A stretch of 64,000 nucleotides of DNA from NCBI GenBank assembly GCA_002483465.1, contig DLHX01000018.1, positions 98,802 to 162,801 on the forward strand. The letters run 5' to 3'. The DNA comes from Micavibrio sp. UBA7657. GTDB lineage: Bacteria > Pseudomonadota > Alphaproteobacteria > Micavibrionales > Micavibrionaceae. The position numbers and the translations under genes were made by a program. The notes beneath the pieces are model-generated. The model was given only the letters and a program-made list of their open reading frames with translations. It had not been told where the DNA came from and did no database searches. Below are positions 7,916 through 16,229 of this stretch, in pieces (position 1 is the first letter of the stretch; every line of letters starts with the position of its first letter).

Positions 7916-10522
7916 TTGGCCGATAACCTCGTCATCGTAGAATCGCCCGCAAAGGCGAAGACAATTAATAAGTATCTGGGCAACGACTATAAGGTCATTG
8001 CCAGTTACGGCCATGTGCGCGATCTCGTGAACAAGGACGGCTCCGTCCTGCCCGATGAAGATTTCGCGATGAAGTGGCAGCTCGGCGAGCGCGCAGACAA
8101 AAACGTCAACGACATTAAAAAGGCTATCAAGAACGCCAAAGCACTTTACCTAGCAACCGACCCCGACCGCGAAGGGGAAGCCATTTCATGGCATGTGAAG
8201 GAAATTCTGACGCAGGAAAAATTACTGGTCGGTAAAGAAGTTCACCGCGTTACGTTCAATGAAATCACCAAGAAGGCGGTTCTCGAAGCTTTCGAACGCG
8301 CGAGGCCGCTGGACCAGAGACTGATCGAGGCTTACCTTGCGCGCCGCGCCCTTGATTATCTTGTCGGATTTAATCTTTCGCCGGTGCTGTGGAGAAAACT
8401 TCCTGGTTCGCGCTCGGCGGGCCGTGTGCAATCGGTCGCGCTCAGGCTGATCTGCGAACGCGAAGCGGAAATTGAAATCTTCAAACCGCAGGAATACTGG
8501 AGCATCGAGGCGCGGCTGCACACGAAGGCAGGCGCACCTTTCACCGCCCGCCTGACGCACCTTGCCGGAAACAAGCTCGACAAATTCGACATCAATTCCG
8601 AAGATGCAGCACAAAAAGCCGTCGAACGCATCCGTAATAAAAATCTCTCGGTTCAGAAAATCGAGAAAAAACAGGTACGGCGTAACCCCTACCCGCCTTT
8701 CATTACATCATCCTTGCAGATGGAGGGTGCCCGGAAACTGCGCTTTACCGCCGCGCATACAATGCGCCTTGCCCAGAGATTGTATGAAGGCATCGAGATT
8801 GACGGCGAAGCAACGGCACTGATTACCTATATGCGTACTGACGGTACGACGTTGTCGGATGACGCCCTTGCGCAATGCCGCGCGGTGATTAAAAAGGATT
8901 ACGGCGATAAATACCTGCCGGATAGTGTGCGTATATATAAGTCAAAAGCTAAAAACGCTCAAGAGGCCCACGAGGCTATCCGCCCGACCGAGCTATCGCG
9001 CACACCGGCTTCCCTCAAAGGCAAAATCGACGAAGAGCAATGGCAGCTTTACGATTTGATCTGGAAGCGCACGCTGGCTTCGCAGATGGAAAATGCCGTG
9101 TTAGATCAGATGAGCGTCGATATTTCCGACGGAACGGATGACGCGGTATTACGCGCAACCGGATCTGTCGTCGCGTTTGACGGATTTCTGACGCTGTATC
9201 ATGAAGACCTAGATGACACGGACGAAGACACCGACGACAGCGAACGCCGCCTGCCAATGATGAACGAAGGCGAGCCTTCGAAGCTTGTCGATATCACGCC
9301 GGACCAGCATTTCACACAGCCGCCGCCGCGTTATTCGGAAGCCTCGCTGGTTAAAAAGCTGGAAGAACTCGGCATCGGCCGTCCTTCAACTTACGCGTCT
9401 ATTCTTCAAGTCTTACGCGACCGGAAATATGTGCTGTTTGAAAAACGCCGCTTTATCCCTGAAGATCGCGGACGCCTGGTTACGACATTTCTTTCGAAGT
9501 TTTTCGCGCGCTATGTCGATTATGATTTCACAGCAAATCTTGAAGAAGAGCTGGACGCCATCGCCAGCGGCGAAGTTTCCTGGAAGGAAGCGCTCCGCCA
9601 ATTCTGGGTGGATTTCAAGGCCGCCGTTGACCAGACGAAAGACCTAACGATTACGCAGGTTATCGATCACCTCGACGAGGAACTCGGCCCGCACTTCTTC
9701 CCGGTCACAAAAGAAAATCCGAAGCCGAAAGTCTGCAAGGCCTGCGGTACAGGCAAGCTTGGATTGAGACTTGGAAAATTCGGCGCGTTTATCGGCTGCT
9801 CGAATTACCCGGAATGCAAATTCACACGTCCATTAGTCCTTCAGGGTGATGATTCAGACCCTGCCCTCGCCGCGCTCAGCAATGAGCCGAAGATTCTGGG
9901 CAAAGATCCCGGCACGAGCCGGACAGTTTCGCTGCGCCGCGGCCCCTACGGCCCTTATGTGCAGATCGATCTGCCGCCGGAAATCCTGAAAGAAATTGAA
10001 GAGGAAAAGGCCGAGTCCGCCCGTATCAAAGAGATGCGTGCCGCCGCGAAGGCCAAGGGCGAAAAATTCAAGGCACCGCCCAAGAAGAAAAAACCTGAAG
10101 ATCGCCCGAAGCCCAAGCGCCAGGGATTGCCGAAAGGCATGGCGATTGATGAAGTAACGCTCGAGGCCGCGCTGAAACTCCTCGCCCTGCCGCGCGATGT
10201 CGGCAAACACCCGGAAACGGGCGAGATGATCCAGGCCGGTGTCGGACGTTTCGGGCCGTTCCTGAAACATCAGAACAAATTCACGTCCTTGCCAAAGGAC
10301 GATGATGTACTAATTGTAGGTATTAACCGCGCCGTCGATGTTCTCGTCGCCGCGGCGGAAAAAGCCGCGGCACGCGAAGCCAAGGGCTATAAGCCGCGCG
10401 GACGGTTCCAGAAGAAAAAAGAAGACGCGCCGGAGGCCAAAGAAGAAGCTAAAGACAAGAAGGCCAAGCCAGCGCCCAAGACAAAAAAGAAAGCGGCAGC
10501 TAAAAAGAAAAGCGCCGAGTAA
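7916..10522 (+). CDS. topA: DNA topoisomerase I (TTG start)
   Basis: Type IA topoisomerase that relaxes negative supercoils. Toprim domain: LVIVESPAKAKTINKYLG at the N-terminus and the acidic DPDREGEAISWH motif. The active-site tyrosine lies in LITYMRTDGTTLS near residue 308. One four-cysteine zinc ribbon is visible (CKACGTG...GCSNYPEC near residues 604-625), followed by further topoisomerase C-terminal repeats and a Lys/Ala-rich tail. Only a TTG can start this frame, because a stop codon lies 30 bases upstream and no ATG or GTG occurs between. AGGA, at the very end of dprA, sits 9 bases before the TTG. Length (868) is normal. Confidence 0.95.
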   Translation: MADNLVIVESPAKAKTINKYLGNDYKVIASYGHVRDLVNKDGSVLPDEDFAMKWQLGERADKNVNDIKKAIKNAKALYLATDPDREGEAISWHVKEILTQEKLLVGKEVHRVTFNEITKKAVLEAFERARPLDQRLIEAYLARRALDYLVGFNLSPVLWRKLPGSRSAGRVQSVALRLICEREAEIEIFKPQEYWSIEARLHTKAGAPFTARLTHLAGNKLDKFDINSEDAAQKAVERIRNKNLSVQKIEKKQVRRNPYPPFITSSLQMEGARKLRFTAAHTMRLAQRLYEGIEIDGEATALITYMRTDGTTLSDDALAQCRAVIKKDYGDKYLPDSVRIYKSKAKNAQEAHEAIRPTELSRTPASLKGKIDEEQWQLYDLIWKRTLASQMENAVLDQMSVDISDGTDDAVLRATGSVVAFDGFLTLYHEDLDDTDEDTDDSERRLPMMNEGEPSKLVDITPDQHFTQPPPRYSEASLVKKLEELGIGRPSTYASILQVLRDRKYVLFEKRRFIPEDRGRLVTTFLSKFFARYVDYDFTANLEEELDAIASGEVSWKEALRQFWVDFKAAVDQTKDLTITQVIDHLDEELGPHFFPVTKENPKPKVCKACGTGKLGLRLGKFGAFIGCSNYPECKFTRPLVLQGDDSDPALAALSNEPKILGKDPGTSRTVSLRRGPYGPYVQIDLPPEILKEIEEEKAESARIKEMRAAAKAKGEKFKAPPKKKKPEDRPKPKRQGLPKGMAIDEVTLEAALKLLALPRDVGKHPETGEMIQAGVGRFGPFLKHQNKFTSLPKDDDVLIVGINRAVDVLVAAAEKAAAREAKGYKPRGRFQKKKEDAPEAKEEAKDKKAKPAPKTKKKAAAKKKSAE

Positions 10523-10524
10523 AC

Positions 10525-12771
10525 GTGAATAAATCAGACATATTGAATTTTATCCAAACCTCCCCCAAACCAGTGACCAAGCGGGAGGTCTCAGACGCTT
10601 TTCGCGTGCGGGGCACCGACGGGCGTATCGTGCTCAAGCAATTGTTGAAAGAACTTGTAACCGAAGGCGCAATCGTCAAAAACGCGGGCGGCGCGTATGG
10701 CAGGCCCGAAGGACTGGCCGAGGTCGTCGTCATCCAGATCAGCAATATCGACATTGACGGCGATGTGTTCGCTGAGCCGATTGAATGGACCGGCGAAGGC
10801 AAGCCGCCGCGCATCGAGGTGATGCCGGACAATAAAGGCCACCCTGCCCTTAAAGAAGGTGACCGGGCGCTGGCGCGGCTTGAGCAGGTTTCAAAAAATC
10901 ATTACGAAGCACGCGTTATCAAGCGTTTCGATTCTGAAACTGGACGCATCATGGGTTTGCTAAAAGCCAACAAGCATGGCGGCCTGCTGATCCCCACTGA
11001 TAAAAAAGCCAAGCATGAATACGAGATTGCCTATGCCGACATGAACGGCGCAAAAGACGGCGATATTGTCAGCGCAGAAATCATGCCGGGACGCGGCACA
11101 CGTAAAAAAGCGCGCGTCATGGAGACACTAGGACGGCGCGACGACCCGAGAGCGATCAGCCTGATTAGTCTGGCCGAAGCGGGATTGCGCGAGCGGTTTC
11201 CGGATAAAGTCATCAAGGAAACCGAGGGCATGGATGTGCCGGAGGTCAAGGGCCGCGAAGATTTACGCGATATCCCGCTGGTGACAATTGACGGTATTGA
11301 CGCGCGGGATTTTGACGATGCGGTTTTTGCGGAAAAAGTTGAAGAAGGCTTTCACCTGATCGTCGCCATTGCCGATGTCGCCTATTATGTGCGGCCATAC
11401 AGCGATCTTGATAAAGAGGCGCAGCGGCGCGGGAACTCGACTTATTTCCCCGACCGGGTCGTGCCGATGCTTCCCGAGGCGTTATCAAACGAACTTTGCT
11501 CACTGAAGCCAAATGTGCCGCGCGCATGCCTGGCCGTGCATATGTGGATCGATAACAATGGCAAGCTGCTGCGTTATAAATTCGTGCGCGGATTAATGCG
11601 TTCCGCCGCGCGACTGGTTTACGAACAGGTGCAGGCGGCTTATGACGGCGTTGCGGATGATGTGACGAAGCCGCTGTTAGAGCCGGTTATTAAGCCGCTC
11701 TATGACGCCTTTAAAATTCTGGATGCAGCGCGGCGCGAGCGCGGTGCGTTGGAACTTGATCTGCCTGAGCGGCAGGTTTTGATCGATGCCAAGGGTAACA
11801 TGACCGGCGTCAAAATGCGCACGCGGGTCGACGCACATAAATTAATTGAAGAATTTATGATCCTCGCCAACGTGGCGGCGGCGAGTGCACTGGAAGCCAA
11901 GACAGCGCCGTGCGTCTACCGTATCCACGACCGCCCGAGCGCCGACAAGCTCGACAGCGCACGCGAATTCGTTGAAAGCTTTGGATTGTCGCTGCCCAAG
12001 GGGCAAGTCACCCAACCGCGCCAGATCAACCAGATTTTGATGAAGGCGAAGGAGCTTCCCTACAGCCATCTCATCAGCACCGTCATTCTGCGCACACAGG
12101 CGCAGGCGGTTTATAGCCCAGACAATATCGGGCATTTCGGCCTGGCGTTGCATAAATACGCGCACTTCACATCGCCGATCCGGCGTTATGCAGACTTACT
12201 TGTGCACCGCTCACTCATCCGCGCTTACGGGTTAGGGCCCGGCGGACTCGATGATGGTGAAGCGGTAAGGTTAGAGCAAATCTGCGAAAATATTTCCACT
12301 TGCGAGCGCGCATCGATGACGGCGGAGAGAAGCGCAATCGACCGTTTCGCCGCCGCGTATCTGTCGACCAAGCTCGGCAATGAATTCGAAGGCGTTATTA
12401 CGGGCGTCACGCGCTTCGGCCTGTTTGTTGAACTAAAAGAAAACGGCGCGGATGGAATTGTGCCCATGCGCTCGCTGCCCCAGGATTTTTATGTGCATGA
12501 CGAGAAGGCCCATGCCCTTGTCGGGCGGCGTTCAGGCCGGGTGTTTCGTTTAGGAGCGCCGGTTACGGTCATGCTGATGGAGGCTGATGGTTTAACAGGC
12601 AGCACGGTTCTGCAACTGGTCGGCCATGAGCGGGGGGCAGACATCCCGGGGGTGCAGTTCAAGCGCAGCCGGACCTATGAGCCGGGCCGCCGCGACCGCG
12701 AAAAAGACAATAAAAACAAGAAGAAATACGGCAAAAAAGGGTTCAAACGGGGCCCAAAACACCGCCGTTAG
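10525..12771 (+). CDS. rnr: Ribonuclease R (GTG start)
   Basis: Processive 3'-5' exoribonuclease of the RNase II superfamily. The N-terminal winged-helix-like segment (KREVSDAFRVRGTDGRIVLKQLL) is followed by cold-shock/OB domains. The RNB catalytic core (VTIDGIDARDFDDAV, with its Asp cluster near residues 253-262) comes next, then SPIRRYADLLVHRSL near residue 550, and an S1 domain (FEGVITGVTRFGLFVELKENGADG). The tail is very basic (KNKKKYGKKGFKRG). The GTG is 2 bases after the topA stop, so the genes are co-transcribed. Length (748) fits. Confidence 0.95.
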   Translation: MNKSDILNFIQTSPKPVTKREVSDAFRVRGTDGRIVLKQLLKELVTEGAIVKNAGGAYGRPEGLAEVVVIQISNIDIDGDVFAEPIEWTGEGKPPRIEVMPDNKGHPALKEGDRALARLEQVSKNHYEARVIKRFDSETGRIMGLLKANKHGGLLIPTDKKAKHEYEIAYADMNGAKDGDIVSAEIMPGRGTRKKARVMETLGRRDDPRAISLISLAEAGLRERFPDKVIKETEGMDVPEVKGREDLRDIPLVTIDGIDARDFDDAVFAEKVEEGFHLIVAIADVAYYVRPYSDLDKEAQRRGNSTYFPDRVVPMLPEALSNELCSLKPNVPRACLAVHMWIDNNGKLLRYKFVRGLMRSAARLVYEQVQAAYDGVADDVTKPLLEPVIKPLYDAFKILDAARRERGALELDLPERQVLIDAKGNMTGVKMRTRVDAHKLIEEFMILANVAAASALEAKTAPCVYRIHDRPSADKLDSAREFVESFGLSLPKGQVTQPRQINQILMKAKELPYSHLISTVILRTQAQAVYSPDNIGHFGLALHKYAHFTSPIRRYADLLVHRSLIRAYGLGPGGLDDGEAVRLEQICENISTCERASMTAERSAIDRFAAAYLSTKLGNEFEGVITGVTRFGLFVELKENGADGIVPMRSLPQDFYVHDEKAHALVGRRSGRVFRLGAPVTVMLMEADGLTGSTVLQLVGHERGADIPGVQFKRSRTYEPGRRDREKDNKNKKKYGKKGFKRGPKHRR

Positions 12772-12786
12772 CCCTATACCGAAAGC

Positions 12787-12815
12787 TTGACACCGCCTGC
12801 GAAATACCCCATAAG
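12787..12815 (+). promoter_or_regulatory. Sigma-70-type promoter for rpmG
   Basis: TTGACA at the -35 position, a 17-base spacer and CATAAG at -10 lie between the rnr stop and rpmG. A start site near base 12822 would give a leader of about 20 bases carrying an AAGGAG ribosome site. This allows rpmG to be expressed apart from topA-rnr. Confidence 0.55.
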
Positions 12816-12843
12816 AACGCTTCAAATTTAAGGAGTTAAGACC

Positions 12844-13047
12844 ATGGCCAAGAAAGGCTCAGCCGTAAAAGTCCGCCTCGAGAGCGAAGCTGGCACAGGT
12901 TACCGTTACTACGCCAAGCGCAATGCGCGGGCCGAGTACAAACTTGAGATGAACAAATTCGACCCCTGGGCCGTCAATGAAGAGACCGGCAAAAAGGGCA
13001 AGCACGTTAAATTCGTCGAAAAGAAAATGCCGCCGTCCAAGAAATAA
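12844..13047 (+). CDS. rpmG: 50S ribosomal protein L33 (zinc-free form)
   Basis: Large-subunit protein L33. The pattern MAKKGSAVKVRLESEAGTGY, then YYAKRNARAEYKLEMNKFDP and the C-terminal HVKFVEKK is characteristic. The CxxC zinc ligands are absent, so this is the C-minus type. It has 67 residues against the usual 55, because of the insertion WAVNEETGKKG before the terminal strand and a short basic tail (MPPSKK). An AAGGAG ribosome site precedes the ATG, and a strong terminator follows. Confidence 0.95.
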   Translation: MAKKGSAVKVRLESEAGTGYRYYAKRNARAEYKLEMNKFDPWAVNEETGKKGKHVKFVEKKMPPSKK

Positions 13048-13069
13048 GGACCGCAGGCTCCCAAACAAA

Positions 13070-13093
13070 AGCGCCCCACAGGGCGCTTTTTTT
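13070..13093 (+). terminator. Rho-independent terminator between rpmG and pleD
   Basis: AGCGCCC-CACA-GGGCGCT followed by seven T. The flanking A run on the other side (CAAAAGCG) means it may also act on the convergent pleD transcript. Confidence 0.88.
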
Positions 13094-13094
13094 A

Positions 13095-14519
13095 TCAGCT
13101 TATGAATTGCCGCTGGGCTTCCTTGAATTCGTCGGGATTCAATTTGCCCTTGCCTTCGAAGACCACCGCGTTGCGTCCGCCTTTTTTCGCTTCATAGAGG
13201 CATTTGTCAGCGCGCTCGAGCACTTCGTGTTTCGTATGCTGATTGTGGTCGATCAAAGCGGCGCCAATAGACGTCGTTATGGCGATGCCTTCGTGGCCGG
13301 TCACATTGAAAGCCACATCGGAAATCGAGGCTCGTAGACGTTCGCCAACCATCCAGGCACGCTGCTCGGAGACGTCGGGCAGGATGACGGCGAATTCCTC
13401 ACCGCCCAGACGCGCAACAAGGTCGAAGCTGCGCAGGTTGCCGAGGAGCCGCTGCGAGAAAATTTGCAATACTTCGTCGCCGGCCGTGTGACCGTATTTA
13501 TCGTTGACCTGCTTGAAATGGTCGATATCGACCAGCAGAACGGCGAGTGATTTCTTGGATTCCTGGTTTTTCAGCAGAAGCTTTTCAAGGTGAACCTCGA
13601 GATAACGGCGGTTATAAAGGCCGGTCAAGCTGTCGGTCAGCGCCATGGAGAGGCTGATTTCATATGTCGAGCGCAGGCGTTCCTGGAATCGTTTGCGTCT
13701 TACTTGCGTACGCACCCGGGCGAGCAGTTCGTTGCGGTCGACAGGTCGCAGAATATAATCATGCGCGCCGATCTCAAGGCCATGCGCGATGCGCGGCATG
13801 TCTTCCTCGCCGCCGATCATGACGATGGGAATAGAGCGTGTGCGCTCGTTGGATTTGAGATGCGAGCAAAGGCGCAGCCCGTCTTCGCCGGCAAGATTAA
13901 GGCTGACGATCAGGACATCGAATTCCTGCGTGGCGACAAGCTCCATGGTCTTGGCGCCGTTCTCGGTGACCGTCACATCATCCTGATCGCGCTGGAGCGT
14001 TTCCTGGATTTTTCGTTGCTCGAAATTTTTATCCTCGACCACCAGCACGCGGGCCTTGTCGGCCGATTCCATCATGACGTTGGATTGCTTTTCAACAACG
14101 CCGAGCTGGTTGGCCGTATTTTCACGAACGCGCCATTCATCAAGCGCCATTTTAAGGCGGACGAGCGAACGCACGCGCGCCATCAGCGCTATGTCATTAA
14201 TCGGCTTACTCAGGAAATCATCGGCACCGGATTCAAGGCCGCGCACCTTGTCTTCCGCATCCGTCAGGGCCGTGACCATGACGACGGGAATATGCGCGAG
14301 CGCCGGGTTTTGCTTGATCCTGGTGCAGACTTCGAAGCCATCCATGCCGGGCATCATGACATCGAGAAGAACGAGGTCGGGACTTTCAGCTGCGACCTTT
14401 TCCAGCGCTTCCTTGCCATTCGTCGCGGTCAGAACGTCGTAATATTCGCTCGTCAGCTTTGCCTCGAGCAGCTTTACGTTGGGTAAAATATCGTCAACTA
14501 CCAGCACGCGTGCCGACAT
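13095..14519 (-). CDS. pleD: PleD-type diguanylate cyclase response regulator (REC-REC-GGDEF)
   Basis: Makes cyclic di-GMP and controls polar development. Receiver 1 carries the phosphoacceptor Asp53 (LVLLDVMMPGMDG), the same position as in Caulobacter PleD. Receiver 2 is degenerate: the expected Asp is replaced in VLIVSLNLAGEDG, as known for the adaptor receiver of PleD. The GGDEF domain has an intact GGEEF active site. RSFD five residues before it is the RxxD inhibitory I-site, so product inhibition is expected. Length (474) fits. It follows divK by 14 bases, with AAGGACGGAA as ribosome site, forming a divK-pleD operon. Confidence 0.95.
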   Translation of the reverse strand: MSARVLVVDDILPNVKLLEAKLTSEYYDVLTATNGKEALEKVAAESPDLVLLDVMMPGMDGFEVCTRIKQNPALAHIPVVMVTALTDAEDKVRGLESGADDFLSKPINDIALMARVRSLVRLKMALDEWRVRENTANQLGVVEKQSNVMMESADKARVLVVEDKNFEQRKIQETLQRDQDDVTVTENGAKTMELVATQEFDVLIVSLNLAGEDGLRLCSHLKSNERTRSIPIVMIGGEEDMPRIAHGLEIGAHDYILRPVDRNELLARVRTQVRRKRFQERLRSTYEISLSMALTDSLTGLYNRRYLEVHLEKLLLKNQESKKSLAVLLVDIDHFKQVNDKYGHTAGDEVLQIFSQRLLGNLRSFDLVARLGGEEFAVILPDVSEQRAWMVGERLRASISDVAFNVTGHEGIAITTSIGAALIDHNQHTKHEVLERADKCLYEAKKGGRNAVVFEGKGKLNPDEFKEAQRQFIS

Positions 14520-14533
14520 TTATAATTCCGTCC

Positions 14534-14911
14534 TTAATTGGCGGGTTTCTTTAGATAGCTTTCGATGACTTCCAGGAATTTCGAAACAGAAATGGGCTTG
14601 GAGATATAATCCTCGCAGCCGCCTTCCCGGATTTTCTGCTCGTCGCCCTTCATGGCGAAGGCTGTGACGGCAATAACAGGTATGTGACGCAGTTCGTCAT
14701 CATTTTTAAGCCATTTTGTAACTTCAAGCCCCGAAACTTCGGGAAGCTGGATGTCCATCAGAATGAGATCGGGTTTGGACTGGCGAGCGAGCTCTATAAC
14801 CTGAGTGCCGTCGCGGGTTTCCACGGTGCGGATGCCGTGCGCCTCCAGAAGGTCATGGAAGAGTTTCATGTTGAGTTCGTTGTCTTCAACGATCAGAACC
14901 GTTTTTTCCAC
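14534..14911 (-). CDS. divK: Cell-cycle response regulator DivK
   Basis: Single-domain receiver that, when phosphorylated, acts on the DivJ/PleC/DivL kinases and so on CtrA. The KTVLIVEDNELNMKLFHDLL segment is almost identical to DivK of Caulobacter. The chosen GTG start gives 125 residues and puts the phosphoacceptor at Asp53 (LILMDIQLPEVSG), exactly the known DivK position. Longer alternatives start at TTG codons up to 30 bases upstream (base 14941) and would add MGNSLGNSSA. Thr (VIAVTAF) and Lys (ISKPIS) are present. It is the first gene of the divK-pleD operon. Confidence 0.93.
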   Translation of the reverse strand: MEKTVLIVEDNELNMKLFHDLLEAHGIRTVETRDGTQVIELARQSKPDLILMDIQLPEVSGLEVTKWLKNDDELRHIPVIAVTAFAMKGDEQKIREGGCEDYISKPISVSKFLEVIESYLKKPAN

Positions 14912-15018
14912 TGCACTGCTGTTACCCAAGCTATTACCCAAAATGCCCCCATCCGCAGAATCGGATTATTTTCCCAACATCTTCAATTATATAGGTTTTT
15001 GAGCAGGATGAGAACTGC

Positions 15019-15876
15019 TTATTGCCCGCTCTTTTGGGACGTATTCTCGCTGGTACATGCGCTTTTGACAGGCTCAAGCGCCACCAGCTTCTGGGTGATG
15101 GAGAAATCGTCATATTCGATGAACATGTCGCTGACCACGCCGTTGTCGTGGAGGCTGATATCCATTTCGTAATCCGACGTGGGCGAGGAATCCTTGATCG
15201 GGAAAAAAGCCAGTCGCACAGCATGCACAGGCGATTTCAGCAGAGCAGCGTCGATTTTTTTGGAGGGCTTAATATCCAGCACGGGAGGGGTTTTACCGAC
15301 AAAGGCGTTGATTTCAACCGGGCCCTCATCATCCGCGCCGTCAAAGACGGTGGCGTTGTAAAATTTCTTCCCTTCCTTGATCGATTTGAGCACATTCATG
15401 GTGTGCATCATCGGGAAGACGCCGTTTTTCAGATCGAATTCCAATCCATCAGGTAAGGAATAAATCGCTTCGCCCGTGCCGTCCGCAGCGAGTGACGCGC
15501 GGCCACGGAATTCCTCGAACAGCTGACCGTCACGTTTTCTCTGCGAGGTGAAATCGAGGCTCTTGCCGTCGAAGGATTCAAAAGTCGAAAAATCGCTCGT
15601 GATGCGCATCGGCTCGCTGTCGGCGTATTCGTACATCAGGTTGAAGCGGTGGTTGGCGAGCCAGCCATCGCAGGAGGGTTGCCATTCATAGAGCATCTGG
15701 CCGCTGATATTGACGATCTGCGAGCCGCTTTTGATGCCTGTGAGCTTGATGTCGTACAGCGCCTTGTGCGCGGCGATGCCGGCATGTTTCTCCATAGCGG
15801 GTATATCGACGGCGGGCGCTGCGTATGCAGGCACGGTCAGGAGGAAGGTCAGGAATAAGGGAAGAAAACGGCGCAT
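15019..15876 (-). CDS. EipB-like (DUF1849) periplasmic cell-envelope integrity protein
   Basis: Predicted periplasmic protein. A signal peptide starts at the chosen ATG (MRRFLPLFLTFLLTVPAYA). The mature part begins with HKALYDIKLTGIKSG and then QMLYEWQPSCDGW, which resembles the EipB/DUF1849 family first described in Brucella. That family folds as a spiral beta-sheet and supports envelope integrity. Two cysteines are retained, in PSCDGW and near the C-terminus (VKSACTSE), matching the conserved disulfide of that family. The upstream in-frame ATG 42 bases earlier would place extra residues before the signal peptide and is less likely. Family assignment is from pattern recall. Confidence 0.75.
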   Translation of the reverse strand: MRRFLPLFLTFLLTVPAYAAPAVDIPAMEKHAGIAAHKALYDIKLTGIKSGSQIVNISGQMLYEWQPSCDGWLANHRFNLMYEYADSEPMRITSDFSTFESFDGKSLDFTSQRKRDGQLFEEFRGRASLAADGTGEAIYSLPDGLEFDLKNGVFPMMHTMNVLKSIKEGKKFYNATVFDGADDEGPVEINAFVGKTPPVLDIKPSKKIDAALLKSPVHAVRLAFFPIKDSSPTSDYEMDISLHDNGVVSDMFIEYDDFSITQKLVALEPVKSACTSENTSQKSGQ

Positions 15877-16059
15877 GGGGCTCTTATTTCGCAAGGACAG
15901 GAACGTCATCATAACCAAAACCTCAGCAGCGGCAAAGAGTTCCGGGCGATGCCCGGCAATTTCGGCAGGACGGAAGTTCGTGCCAGCCCGGATTTCATTA
16001 AATCTATGTTTTAAAAGGACAAAATCAAGGGCTGGCTGGTACGGTTATTGCATTATGTA

Positions 16060-16180
16060 ATATAGACTGAAGATTTTCAGCCGCCTGCCGCCACCCCTGA
16101 CCCCAAGCCACAGGCAGGCGTTCACACCCCCATGGCCCGGTTCGCGACCCCCCTCGCAGCCGGGCCATTCCTTTTGGTCC
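16060..16180 (+). ncRNA. Candidate small RNA with C-rich hairpin loops
   Basis: No reading frame explains this stretch, but it folds into three consecutive hairpins. They are CTGAA-GATT-TTCAG (16067-16080); CGCCTGCC paired with GGCAGGCG (16082-16120), whose loop contains ACCCCTGACCCC; and ATGGCCCGG paired with CCGGGCCAT (16132-16168). The third encloses an inner GCGA-CCCCCC-TCGC hairpin and is followed by TTCCTTTT. Unpaired C-runs in loops are the hallmark of anti-Shine-Dalgarno small RNAs in alphaproteobacteria. AT-rich sequence (TAATATAG) directly upstream could be a -10 box. It could instead be the leader of the next gene, but that gene has its own promoter. The rest of the gap back to 15877 shows nothing clear. 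Confidence 0.5.
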
Positions 16181-16188
16181 AAAGATTT

Positions 16189-16218
16189 TTGCACGCCGGA
16201 CCCGGAAGGGCGTATAGT
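16189..16218 (+). promoter_or_regulatory. Promoter for the coiled-coil gene at 16230
   Basis: TTGCAC, an 18-base spacer and TATAGT. The predicted start point is only a few bases before the ATG and no Shine-Dalgarno sequence intervenes, so the message would be nearly leaderless. Confidence 0.5.
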
Positions 16219-16229
16219 GTGCCTACACC

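Noticed and set aside
13590..14486. 298-codon open frame on the plus strand
   Set aside because: Opposite pleD; no motif or ribosome site.
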